The position numbers and the translations under genes were made by a program. From NCBI RefSeq assembly GCF_000725495.1, contig NZ_KL647043.1:27715-91714 (forward strand): a stretch of DNA of 64,000 nucleotides. Reading direction: 5' to 3'. The stretch comes from Streptomyces aureus (GTDB lineage Bacteria; Actinomycetota; Actinomycetes; Streptomycetales; Streptomycetaceae). Shown here in pieces: positions 9,039-16,712 of this stretch (position 1 is the first letter of the stretch; every line of letters begins with the position of its first letter). The notes under the pieces were generated by a model, which was not told the origin of the DNA, searched no databases, and was given only the letters and a program-made list of their open reading frames with translations.

Positions 9039-9083
9039 TGTCATCCTCCCGATGACTGTCTGCTTGTCATCGCTTCGATGACA
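9039..9083. promoter_or_regulatory. Two RheA-type operators controlling hsp20 and its regulator
   Basis: TGTCATC-N5-GATGACA occurs exactly at 9065-9083. A second copy with one mismatch in the last base (TGTCATC-N5-GATGACT) lies at 9039-9057. The centres are 26 bases apart. This is the inverted repeat published for the RheA repressor of hsp18 in Streptomyces albus. Placement between the divergent regulator and hsp20 genes supports shared control of both. Confidence 0.85.
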
Positions 9084-9150
9084 TGTTACAACGGGTGCAC
9101 GTTGAAGCGCATTGGCAGTTCCTGCCTGAACCAACTGGAGGTGTTTCGCG

Positions 9151-9585
9151 ATGTTGATGCGCACTGACCCGTTCCGCGAGATGGACCGGATCGTCCAGCA
9201 GCTCTCGGGTACGTCCGGGACCTGGTCGAAGCCGTCCGTCATGCCGATGGACGCCTACCGCGAGGGCGACACCTACGTGATCGCTTTCGACCTCCCGGGG
9301 GTCGCCACCGAAGCGATCGACATCGACGTCGAGCGAAACATGCTGACCGTGAAGGCGGAGCGGCGCCCGGCCGCGAAGGCCGACTCGGTGAAGGTGGAGC
9401 TCTCCGAGCGGCCGCTGGGTGTCTTCTCCCGCCAGATCGTCCTGGCCGACACCCTCGACACCGATCGGATCGAGGCGGACTACGACGCAGGTGTCCTGAC
9501 CCTGCGCATTCCTATCGCCGAGCGTGCCAAGCCCCGCAAGATCAGCATCAGCGGGCAGTCCGGCCGCAAGCAGCTCTCCGGCTGA
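9151..9585 (+). CDS. hsp18: Small heat-shock protein, Hsp20/Hsp18 family
   Basis: 144 residues, the usual length. A short N-terminal arm (MLMRTDPFREMDRIVQQLSG) leads into the alpha-crystallin domain, residues about 35-135. This domain contains DTYVIAFDLPGV, the region around VERNMLTVKAERR, and the terminal motif AGVLTLRIPIAE, which is the conserved AxxxGVL. An ATP-independent chaperone that holds unfolding proteins in large oligomers during heat stress. GGAGG lies upstream of the ATG. Control by the two upstream RheA-type operators is likely. DUF2267 proteins follow on the same strand. Confidence 0.95.
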   Translation: MLMRTDPFREMDRIVQQLSGTSGTWSKPSVMPMDAYREGDTYVIAFDLPGVATEAIDIDVERNMLTVKAERRPAAKADSVKVELSERPLGVFSRQIVLADTLDTDRIEADYDAGVLTLRIPIAERAKPRKISISGQSGRKQLSG

Positions 9586-9694
9586 GTCCTCCAGCATCGG
9601 CCGGCAGCGGAGGGCGGGGAGATGCGATTCCCCCGGCGCCCCGCCCTCCGCCCCCCTCTTCGACTCTGACTTCACCCCTCCCGGAGGTGACGTG

Positions 9695-10088
9695 ATGTCG
9701 ATGCGCAGGGAGTCGTTCCTGTCCCACGTCCAGGAGCGCGGCGCGTACGAAACCCCTGAAGCGGCCGATCGCGTTGCCCGCATCGTCCTGGCCCTGCTGG
9801 GCGCCCACCTGGCGGGCAGCGTGCAGGCCGAGCTCGCCGCCCGGCTCCCCAAGACGTACGCCCTGATCCTCCTCAACCCGTTGCAGGCGGCGGAACCGCT
9901 CTCGCCCGAGCGCTTCGTCCGGGCACCGCGGCCTGGATCGAGGGCGCCACCGAGGCGACGGCATTGTGGGACATCGGCGCGGTCCTGTCCACCGCGGCCG
10001 CCGCCACGGGCGACATCCTCACCTGTGAGGTCCTCCCCCAGCTCCCGCCCGACTACGACCTCCTCTTCGGCTACCACGACCCACCTGA
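9695..10088 (+). pseudogene. DUF2267 protein gene, frameshifted
   Basis: The ATG at 9695 (GGAGG upstream) opens a DUF2267 protein: MSMRRESFLSHVQERGAYET, continuing to AAEPLSPERFV near 9920. The frame then becomes nonsense. From 9925 a neighbouring frame resumes the family (TAAWIEGATEATALWDIGAV, later LPPDYDLLFG). This lines up segment by segment with the intact DUF2267 protein just downstream. A second shift near the end removes the natural stop, which I place at about 10086. It is a tandem paralogue of the next gene, recently inactivated or affected by a sequence error. Confidence 0.75.
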
Positions 10089-10139
10089 CCACCAACCGGC
10101 CCAAGGTCACATCCTTCGCAAAGAAAGGCAACCGCAGCC

Positions 10140-10586
10140 ATGTACGACCAGCCCCGAGCGAACCGGCCCCAGACGGCCACGCCGTTCGACCAGATGCTGG
10201 AACGCGTGCGCTACGAAGGCGCCTACCCCACCCGCGAACGCGCCGCGGAAGCCGTCCACAACGTCCTCTCCGCCCTCGGCCGCCAGCTCACCGGCGACGA
10301 ACGCGTCCACCTCGCTCAGTGCCTGCCCGTCGAGGCCGCGCTCACCCTGACCGCCCAGATCCCCGACACCGAACCCCTCACCGGCTGGGGCTTCGTCAAG
10401 GACCTGGCCGCCCGCACCGGCGCCACCCCCGCCATCGCCCGCTGGGACACCGGCGCCGTACTCGCCGTCGTCACCCGCCTCGCCGGCCCCGACCTCCTCG
10501 CCCGGATCCTGAGCCGGCTCCCCGGCGGCTACGCCCTCCTCTTCGGGCAGGCGGAGCTGCGCCAGTCCCAGCCGACCGCCGCCTGA
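10140..10586 (+). CDS. DUF2267 domain protein
   Basis: 148 residues. The DUF2267 domain spans nearly the whole protein: FDQMLERVRYEGAYPTRERA, then a helix ending in NVLSALGRQLTGDERVHLAQ, then VKDLAARTGATPAIARWDTG and the closing LPGGYALLFGQAE. The family is small, helical and cytoplasmic, with no known activity. In actinomycetes it is often encoded near small heat-shock proteins and other dormancy or stress genes, which fits the hsp20 gene upstream. A weak AAGG ribosome site precedes the ATG. Confidence 0.85.
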   Translation: MYDQPRANRPQTATPFDQMLERVRYEGAYPTRERAAEAVHNVLSALGRQLTGDERVHLAQCLPVEAALTLTAQIPDTEPLTGWGFVKDLAARTGATPAIARWDTGAVLAVVTRLAGPDLLARILSRLPGGYALLFGQAELRQSQPTAA

Positions 10587-10650
10587 CCGAGCCGGCCCTG
10601 CTCGGATGACCGTCCGGCCGACTCGGCGTCGGCCGAGAGTACCGACCGGG

Positions 10651-10869
10651 TCAGGGGCGCTGGAGGACCGCTGGCCGGAGTTCGTCCGACTGGTGAGCGA
10701 GGAGACGGCCCGGGTGTGGCGGCTGTACCTGGTCGGCGGGGCCCTGGCATTCGAGGAGCGGCGCATGGGGGGTGGACCAGTTCCTCGCCGTACGCCCGGG
10801 GCCACGGGGGACAGTGGCCTGACCGGGGCGGAAGCGGCCGGCTGGTACCGGCGCCTGGAGGAGCAGTGA
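10651..10869 (+). pseudogene. C-terminal remnant of a cyclopropane-fatty-acid synthase
   Basis: The frame opening at 10606 has a meaningless basic start. It then reads ALEDRWPEFVRLVSEETARV and WRLYLVGGALAFEERRMG, the conserved last helix region of S-adenosylmethionine-dependent cyclopropane synthases (consensus VWRLYMAGSALAFE). An extra base in a run of G then shifts the frame. VDQFLAVRPG, the expected next motif, lies in another frame, and GDSGLTGAEAAGWY returns to the first. The catalytic methyltransferase domain is absent. A clear relic with two compensating shifts. Confidence 0.65.
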
Positions 10870-10985
10870 GTGTGGCATTCGCCTGGGCTGATCTGCGCTG
10901 CCGACCTTGGACGGATAGCAGCGACCGCCCTGATGGTCATCCCGGGCACCTTCGCGGTCGCCCTCAACCTCGACATGCACCGTGA
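10870..10985 (+). pseudogene. N-terminal remnant of a DUF1295 membrane protein
   Basis: Just after the cyclopropane-synthase relic, one frame reads SVAFAWADL and a neighbouring frame reads ATALMVIPGTFAVALNLDMH. Together they resemble the first transmembrane helix of DUF1295 proteins, which often follow cyclopropane synthases in Streptomyces. The reading stops resembling the family near 10985. The rest of the gap to 11092 shows nothing I can support. The C-terminal part of the same family appears, inverted, at 8020-8180. Confidence 0.35.
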
Positions 10986-11092
10986 CGGAGCCTCGGCCGA
11001 TCGGCGTCGTCCCGATCAGCAGCAATTCGCGGCGAGCGGGGCCGAGTTCGAGCAGCAGGTGGATCCCTGCGTGCATCTCGCCCGTCACAAGG

Positions 11093-11665
11093 TCACCTAA
11101 GCTCGACGGCGTAGGAGTTGCCGCTGAATGCCCATCCGTCGGTCCCTTCGCCGATGTCGGCGACGATGACGTCGTCGATGAAGCGATCCTCGAAGTCGTC
11201 GTCGCGCAGGTCTCCGGCCAGCCAGAGCCTCGCGATGTCGCCCCAGTCGCCGCGGCATCCGTCGATGCGCAGGGGCGCGGCGCGGCGGGTGCCGCGTTCG
11301 CGTTCGTCGTCGCCGGTCTTGACCAGGCCGCTGATTTCGAACTGGCCGTTTTTGACCGTGTCGGGGAGGGGTTCGGCGGGGACGATGGCGACGTTCTCGT
11401 ACGCGGTGTGGATGAGGTCGCGGTAACTGCGGCGGATGTTGTATTCGGGGTCCGACAGCCATTTGATGAGGGTGTCGGGCCGGACGGCGAGGCCGGCGGA
11501 CTCCAGGGCTTCGTAGCCGCGGCGGGTGCCGGTGAGCTGGCTGAGCTGGGCGTGCCAGTGTTGGGCGCTGTAGGTGGACAGGCGGTGGCGGGGGGTGACC
11601 TGGGCGCGCAGGAGGTCGCCCAGTGCGGCGCCGAGGGAGGGGCCGCGGCCTGTGGGGCCGGCCAT
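11093..11665 (-). CDS. Small HTH protein with a Tpg-like layout (candidate terminal protein)
   Basis: 190 residues. The start overlaps the stop of the large upstream gene (ATGA), so translation is coupled. Residues about 40-95 hold a helix-turn-helix-like region (RRGYEALESAGLAV, then RPDTLIKWLSDPEYNIRRSY). The C-terminal half contains RAAPLRIDGCRGDWGDIARL and ends in a beta strand, GNSYAVEL. The order of a large Tap-like gene followed by a 180-190 residue HTH protein is the arrangement of tap-tpg, whose small product is the protein covalently bound to Streptomyces telomeres. The sequence itself is clearly diverged from classical Tpg. This is a family-level inference only. It could instead be a phage- or plasmid-type regulator. 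Confidence 0.5.
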   Translation of the reverse strand: MAGPTGRGPSLGAALGDLLRAQVTPRHRLSTYSAQHWHAQLSQLTGTRRGYEALESAGLAVRPDTLIKWLSDPEYNIRRSYRDLIHTAYENVAIVPAEPLPDTVKNGQFEISGLVKTGDDERERGTRRAAPLRIDGCRGDWGDIARLWLAGDLRDDDFEDRFIDDVIVADIGEGTDGWAFSGNSYAVELR

Positions 11666-14202
11666 CAGTCGTCGCCTTCGGGGATGAAGTCGCCGCGCTG
11701 GATGAATTTGGCTTTGACCTCACCGAAGCCGGTGCCGATGCGGTAGGTGGCGGGCGGGGTCAGGTCGGGGGTCCAGAAGACGGCGGCGTCGACGTTGCGC
11801 AGGGCGATGAGGGTATGGCCCTCCTGGACGGCTTTGAAGGCGACGGTCCAGTGCCGTACGGAGGCTTCGGCGACCATGCTCATGCGCCAGTCCGGCCGCC
11901 AGAACGGGGACCGCTGCTCCTGCCGTTTGGGCCACAGCAGGCGCAGGGCGATGGACAGGCGGGTCTTGTAGTGCTTGTACGGTTCCCCGCCGGCCTGGAT
12001 CAGTTCAGTGCGGGCTTCGCGGGCTGCGGCGTAGAAGGGCTTGAACAGCGACTCGTTGGCCTTGCCCGTCCAGGAGTCGTGGATCGTGACGGGTGCGGTG
12101 AGGTGGCCGTCGCGGTGGAGACGTTCGAGCTGCTTGATGTGCGGGGTGGTCACCCACACCCGGCCCTGCTCGTCGGGCCGGTCGATGAGCCGTCCCAGTG
12201 GGTGCGGCATGCCCGGGACATTCCATTCCGGAATGCTGATCTGGTAGATGCCGGCCTGGCTCTTGTCGAAGACCTCAAGGGCGCCGGTGTGCAGCAGCTT
12301 GTTCGGTGCGAGGGGCACGGCCGAGCAGGCGGAAGGGTAGCTGCCGTTGCGGTCGATCAGGCACATCACGCCGTCACCGAACGCGCCGGGCACGTCGAGC
12401 TGGTCGCGGCGGACGCGTTTGCCGTTGTCGCGGACGTGGGCGATGCGGGTGCTGGTGACGTCGGGGTGGACCCAGCCGGGTTCACCGTCCATGTCCTCAC
12501 TGATCAACGGCCACGGCCCGCGGTCGCGTTCCTCCGCGCGGATGACGGGGATCGGGTGCATCTTCGAACGTCCCACGGCATCCTTGAGGATCTTCAGGGC
12601 CGGGAAGACCGCTCCCTCCGGCTCGTCTTCCTCATCGCCCGGGACCAGACCGTCATCGTCACGCCCGGTCTCGTCGACGTCGTCCGTCTCGTTGACGGAC
12701 TGCGGGGAGGGAGCGGTGTCGACGTCGGCCAGGGAGGGTACGGCGGTGCCCGGTGCCGCGGTGTGGGCGAGCAGGGCGGCGGCGAGCCGGCGGCCCTCGG
12801 CCGTATCGGGCACCTGCAGTCCGGCTGCGGCCATCTCCGCGAGCGGAGCGTGGAGTTCGTCGAGGTCCTTCACCTGCGCACCGTCCAGTGCAGTACGCAG
12901 GGCCGCGAGGAGGTGAGTGGCTTGCGCGGGCAGTCCCTTGACGGCGCCGGAGGTGAACGGCAGGGCCGCCTCGGCCAGTTCACGGTCGGCCGCCGTACCC
13001 ACCCTGTCCGGGAGCTCATCGGCGGCCGCAGGCACGACAGGGCCGGAGGCGAGGGCGGGGCTGTGAGGGGTGTCGAGGAAGCGGGCATGGGCCAGGTCGG
13101 GCAGCAGGATGGTGCTGCCGATGATGCCCAGGTCGCGTTCGGCGACGGTCACGGTCGTCAGCGGCTGATCGGGTGCGGTGGTCAGGGTGACGATGACGTC
13201 CGCGTCCAGGAGGTTGACGATGGCCGGGTCGTCGGTGTCCAGCACCGCGAGGACCGGTACCTGCTGGACGCGGGCCAACTCGCGCAGGATCTGACTGGCC
13301 TGCGGAAGGTGCTCTCCCGACAGCGGCAGACGCGGGTTGCGGGCCCGCTGCAGCCGGTCCACAACCACCAGGGTCAAACCGTCGGCGAGAGGCGCGGTGT
13401 CGGCGATGGCCTCGGCGGTCAGATCGCTGCCGTCGTCGATGAGCAGCGGCGCATGGCGAAGCCGCTCGACAACTTCCTGCTCGTGCGGGGTCAGCACGCC
13501 GGACTTCAGGCGGGCGTAGTCGCCGCCGGCCTCCGCGGCGATGATGCGGCGCGTAATGTCCGTACTGGACGGGCCCGAAGCCGCGTACAGAACGCGGGCG
13601 TTGCGGGCGAGCGCGGCGCGTGCGGCGGCCAGGCCGATCAGGCTTCCGCCCACCTGAGGTTCGGCCGCGACCAGGACCAGGCGGCCCGGATGCAGGCCGC
13701 CGGTCGCCTCGTCCAGGCCCCTGAGGCCAAAGGACATGCCGCGGACGGAAGTGGAAGACAGGACGTCGCCGATGGCGTCGCCCAGGGTGGCGAGGCGGCG
13801 CCCGCGCTCACGGGTCGGAGCGGGCTGGCTGGTCACCGTACCTTCTGCAGTCTCGGCGGGGGCCAGTGCCGTGTCGGGCGAGAGGGTGACCGCGTCGGGG
13901 TCGGCGGGGAGCAGAACCGCGACGAGCGTACTGTTCCGGCGGAGCACCTGCGGCTCGCCGCCCGCCGCCCGGCTGATGAGGGCGCCGAGGTCCTTTTGTG
14001 CCGCGCTCAGCGTCCAGGCGGGGAAGGCGCCGGCCTTCCGTGCGGCCGGAAACCGATCCAGCGGGGCCAGCAGGACGCGCTCGTCCCGCTTGTGGATCAG
14101 TGTCGTGATCCCGTCGTCCTCGGCATTCTTGACGAGCCCGTACAGATCACTGCGGGCTTCACTGACGTTCATCACGTTCTCCGCCTGCGGTGACTGACCC
14201 AC
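11665..14202 (-). CDS. Tap-like protein: Phd-like, degenerate DnaB-like and PolB-like regions
   Basis: 845 residues from the GTG at 14202 (GGGGAGG upstream). Residues about 10-50 (NVSEARSDLYGLVKNAEDDG) and about 68-110 (TLSAAQKDLGALISRAAGGE) both look like Phd/YefM antitoxin folds. Residues about 160-400 resemble the DnaB C-terminal helicase domain (GLDEATGGLHPGRLVLVAAE; LTLVVVDRLQRA). However, the Walker A motif reads PQVGGSL, with the key lysine replaced by glycine, so ATP hydrolysis is unlikely. The C-terminal third resembles Tap, the Streptomyces telomere-associated protein. It carries CLIDRNGSYPSA at about 615, YKTRLSIALRLL at about 747 and RNVDAAVFW at about 804, in the order of family B polymerase motifs A, B and C. 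It overlaps the Tpg-like gene. Confidence 0.6.
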   Translation of the reverse strand: MGQSPQAENVMNVSEARSDLYGLVKNAEDDGITTLIHKRDERVLLAPLDRFPAARKAGAFPAWTLSAAQKDLGALISRAAGGEPQVLRRNSTLVAVLLPADPDAVTLSPDTALAPAETAEGTVTSQPAPTRERGRRLATLGDAIGDVLSSTSVRGMSFGLRGLDEATGGLHPGRLVLVAAEPQVGGSLIGLAAARAALARNARVLYAASGPSSTDITRRIIAAEAGGDYARLKSGVLTPHEQEVVERLRHAPLLIDDGSDLTAEAIADTAPLADGLTLVVVDRLQRARNPRLPLSGEHLPQASQILRELARVQQVPVLAVLDTDDPAIVNLLDADVIVTLTTAPDQPLTTVTVAERDLGIIGSTILLPDLAHARFLDTPHSPALASGPVVPAAADELPDRVGTAADRELAEAALPFTSGAVKGLPAQATHLLAALRTALDGAQVKDLDELHAPLAEMAAAGLQVPDTAEGRRLAAALLAHTAAPGTAVPSLADVDTAPSPQSVNETDDVDETGRDDDGLVPGDEEDEPEGAVFPALKILKDAVGRSKMHPIPVIRAEERDRGPWPLISEDMDGEPGWVHPDVTSTRIAHVRDNGKRVRRDQLDVPGAFGDGVMCLIDRNGSYPSACSAVPLAPNKLLHTGALEVFDKSQAGIYQISIPEWNVPGMPHPLGRLIDRPDEQGRVWVTTPHIKQLERLHRDGHLTAPVTIHDSWTGKANESLFKPFYAAAREARTELIQAGGEPYKHYKTRLSIALRLLWPKRQEQRSPFWRPDWRMSMVAEASVRHWTVAFKAVQEGHTLIALRNVDAAVFWTPDLTPPATYRIGTGFGEVKAKFIQRGDFIPEGDD

Positions 14203-14215
14203 GCAACCCTCCCCG

Positions 14216-14244
14216 ATACTCAACTCCCCTTCAGAATACTCAAC
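14216..14244. promoter_or_regulatory. Direct repeats before the Tap-like gene
   Basis: ATACTCAAC occurs at 14216-14224 and 14236-14244, exactly 20 bases apart, about two helical turns. Both lie directly upstream of the GTG at 14202. Regularly spaced repeats here could bind the small HTH protein or another regulator. The sequence from 14245 to 14290 is unusually AT-rich for the window and may hold the promoter. Confidence 0.4.
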
Positions 14245-14289
14245 GCCACCCATTCGTAAGGTCAAAGTCACACACCCTCTGAGTCAATG

Positions 14290-14777
14290 TCACTCATTTA
14301 TGTGATTCCTCGGAGTGGATTCATCGTCCGGACGCTCAGGCTGCCAACTGTGCAACACGGCGGAGCCCGAGGCCGCCTCATGGCCCCGGGCTCCGATCAC
14401 CGCGTCCGCAGACGAAGGATCGCAACGCCCGTCGAACGGTCGGGCCAAGGCCTGCGGTGCCGGCTCTCCTCGCTGGACGCCTCGTCCTACATGAGGTGCC
14501 CGGCAGCCGAGTGGTCCTTGGACCAGCACGGCGGGATAGGCGCAGTCCAGAAGGTGATCTGCCGTCGCGGCCATCCATGGCCTGCGAGGCTGCTTGCGGA
14601 TACCACCGCTCGCCCCTCCACTGCAGGCGGGCCTTCAGTTGAGGCAGGCTACATGATCGCTTTGGCGCCCTGTTTCGTGCGAGGCTGGAATGGCACAGCA
14701 ACTCCTTTGCAGAGCACGCACTCTTTTCTCAGGCGGTTGTGGTGCCAGGTCTGACGCTCCTGTGGCCAGGGCCGGAC
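14290..14777. other. Non-coding gap
   Basis: About 490 bases between the Tap-like gene and a GNAT gene. Open frames exist on both strands, but none has normal codon bias, a ribosome site or a recognisable motif. I see no RNA gene, repeat or hairpin that I can support. Confidence 0.4.
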
Positions 14778-15302
14778 TCAGGCTGTCTGGTCCGAGCGCA
14801 GTGTCGAGTACAGGACCATGTCGCGCCAGGCGCCGGCCCGGAAGCAGGCGCCGCGCAGGACGCCTTCGCGGGTGAAGCCCGCTTTCTCGAGGGCGCGCTG
14901 TTCGGCGATGTTCGCCAGTTCGGTGCTCGCCTCGACTCTGTTGACCTTGGTGTGGTCGAACAGGTAGGCGGCGAGGCGGCGTTGGGCCTGGGCCCCGTAG
15001 CCCTTGCCGCGTTCGGCGGTGAGCAGACAGATGCCGATGTTCCAGCATGGGGACGCCGGGCCTTGCATCACCTCGTGCCACTGCACCTCGCCGACGAACT
15101 GGTCGTCGCCTACGGCGATCACGAGCCTGCCGCCCTGGGCGGACAGGAAACCGTCGGCCCACTGCCGTCGAAGCTGGCCTGGGTTGCGGAATCCGAAGAA
15201 GCCGTGATCTCCGGCTTCGGCGGGATCTTCATGGAGGCGTTCGAGCTGGTCCAGGTCCTTCTCGGTGACGGGGCGCAGATGGATGTGTTCAGAGTTCGGC
15301 AT
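14778..15302 (-). CDS. GNAT-family N-acetyltransferase
   Basis: 174 residues. The GNAT fold runs the whole length: IHLRPVTEKDLDQLERLHED at the start, the acetyl-CoA pyrophosphate loop at residues about 95-105 (LTAERGKGYGAQAQ, matching Q/RxxGxG/A), and NRVEASTELANIAEQRALEK, then AGFTREGVLRG, which is the RimJ/RimL-type signature NxxSxxxxEKxGF. This points to an alanine- or small-molecule-acetylating enzyme of the RimJ/RimL group. The substrate cannot be read from sequence. The ATG at 15302 is chosen because the open frame upstream has no coding character. It stands alone. Confidence 0.9.
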   Translation of the reverse strand: MPNSEHIHLRPVTEKDLDQLERLHEDPAEAGDHGFFGFRNPGQLRRQWADGFLSAQGGRLVIAVGDDQFVGEVQWHEVMQGPASPCWNIGICLLTAERGKGYGAQAQRRLAAYLFDHTKVNRVEASTELANIAEQRALEKAGFTREGVLRGACFRAGAWRDMVLYSTLRSDQTA

Positions 15303-15755
15303 GGTCACAGGGTAGGAGGCGGCAGGCGTCGGCCTTCGTCCTGTCCCGAGCCAACCCGGTCCGTCCTGGCCTGTGGGGCGCCGACGCGCTTCAAGGTGGT
15401 GGCGGGTAGGAGTGGCGTCATAGTTCGAGGGTGACACCGGCCGTGCGGCGGCTCGTCCCGGTCGCCTCGGGGCATCTGCTGGTGCTCGGATGTACGGCCC
15501 CTGGGCGGGAGTGTCGTCGTTCGGGCGCCAGAGTGTGGCTTCCCTGCCGGTCAGGGCCTGGGGTATGCGGACGCTTGTGACGCTGATGGTGCAAGGGTCT
15601 CTTTCGACGTGCCGATGCGAACAGCTACGGCTGCCGCGAAGGTCGTGAGAAGTGCACTCCTGCGCAGGCCACAGCGCAACCGGAGTGAGCAATCGTGCCG
15701 CACACATGGTGGCCCACCGTGTCCGCGGCGGGCCACCTGTCGTGAACATCGAGGC
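15303..15755. other. Non-coding gap
   Basis: About 450 bases upstream of the GNAT gene and downstream of a membrane-protein gene on the same strand. I see no supported gene, hairpin or repeat here. The promoter of the GNAT gene must lie in its left part. Confidence 0.4.
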
Positions 15756-16712
15756 TCAGGACGGGAGCGGACCGTCGTTGGGGTCCGCGTGCGGGCCGTC
15801 GCCGCCCGGAGCCCGGTGTCCGAACCGCGGTGTAGTCCTGCCCCGGGTGCAGAACGCCAGCACGGCGGCCACGCATGCCAGGACGATGCCTGCCTCAATC
15901 CGCGTGGTGAAGACCAGGCCCGTCTGCTGGGAGAGCTGGAAAGCAGCAATGGGATAGAGCGGCAGCAGCGCGACCAGTCCGGCCCAGGCCGCCGGGCGGC
16001 TTCGCGGGGCCGCGAGACCCGCAGCAAGCAGCATGGCCAGGTCCGTCACTCCCCAGACATTCGAGCCGGGAACCTTGTTCAGCACCACCAGCGCCAGAAG
16101 AGCCGCGGTCGCGACCGACCAGGCCGTACGGTCGCTCGGTCTGGGGGTCAGGTGCAGCGGGGCCACCCACAACAGCGCGCAGGCCAGGAGCGGTCCGGCG
16201 GTCCCGGCGAGCAGCCACGGCACGGAGCCTTGGTGCGCGAGCGCGTGCGACACGGCCACGGCCCCCGACCATGCGGTGGCCGCTGCGGCGGCCGTTCCCA
16301 GGCCTCTGGCCGCTGCGACCCGTCCGGCCAGCAGGGCGATCAGTGCGAGCGCCGCGAGGGCGACGCCGGCCAGCGCCTGATAGATGCCGAAGGCCTGCTC
16401 CATCTGATCCCAGTTCAGCACGCGCCGGAACATATCCGCCTGGAGGATCCTGAACGCCAGATCTCCGGCGATGCTCAGCGCCAGAGCAAGGGGGACGAGA
16501 CCGGCGAGCGCTGCGCCACGGGCACTCTCGGCGCCCAGCCCAGCCCGCAGCCTCAGCCCGTGCGCGGCCAGCGAGGCTGCCTCCCCCAAGTGCGCGGCCC
16601 GGCCGCGACCGGCAGACGCGGCGAGCGCCGCGTCCTCCAACTCTTCGCCCATCTCGGCTCGATAGGGAGCGGGGTGGAGACGGACAGCCAGACGCAGGAG
16701 TACGGCGCTCAT
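15756..16712 (-). CDS. Multi-pass membrane protein of a PadR operon
   Basis: 318 residues. The start reads RLAVRLHPAPYRAEMGEELE, typical of membrane proteins encoded with PadR regulators. Seven or eight transmembrane helices follow (for example AALAGLVPLALALSIAGDLA and TDLAMLLAAGLAAP), and the tail is short and hydrophilic (APGGDGPHADPNDGPLPS). The ATG overlaps the PadR stop. No transport motif is visible. It is likely the effector regulated by the PadR protein, in the inner membrane, with unknown function. Confidence 0.85.
   Translation of the reverse strand: MSAVLLRLAVRLHPAPYRAEMGEELEDAALAASAGRGRAAHLGEAASLAAHGLRLRAGLGAESARGAALAGLVPLALALSIAGDLAFRILQADMFRRVLNWDQMEQAFGIYQALAGVALAALALIALLAGRVAAARGLGTAAAAATAWSGAVAVSHALAHQGSVPWLLAGTAGPLLACALLWVAPLHLTPRPSDRTAWSVATAALLALVVLNKVPGSNVWGVTDLAMLLAAGLAAPRSRPAAWAGLVALLPLYPIAAFQLSQQTGLVFTTRIEAGIVLACVAAVLAFCTRGRTTPRFGHRAPGGDGPHADPNDGPLPS

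Noticed and set aside
11623..14193. 856-codon open frame on the plus strand opposite the Tap-like gene
   Set aside because: It is the GC-rich antisense of a clearly coding gene. Its composition (Gly, Val, Arg, Gln runs) shows no domain, and the opposite strand has the recognisable motifs.
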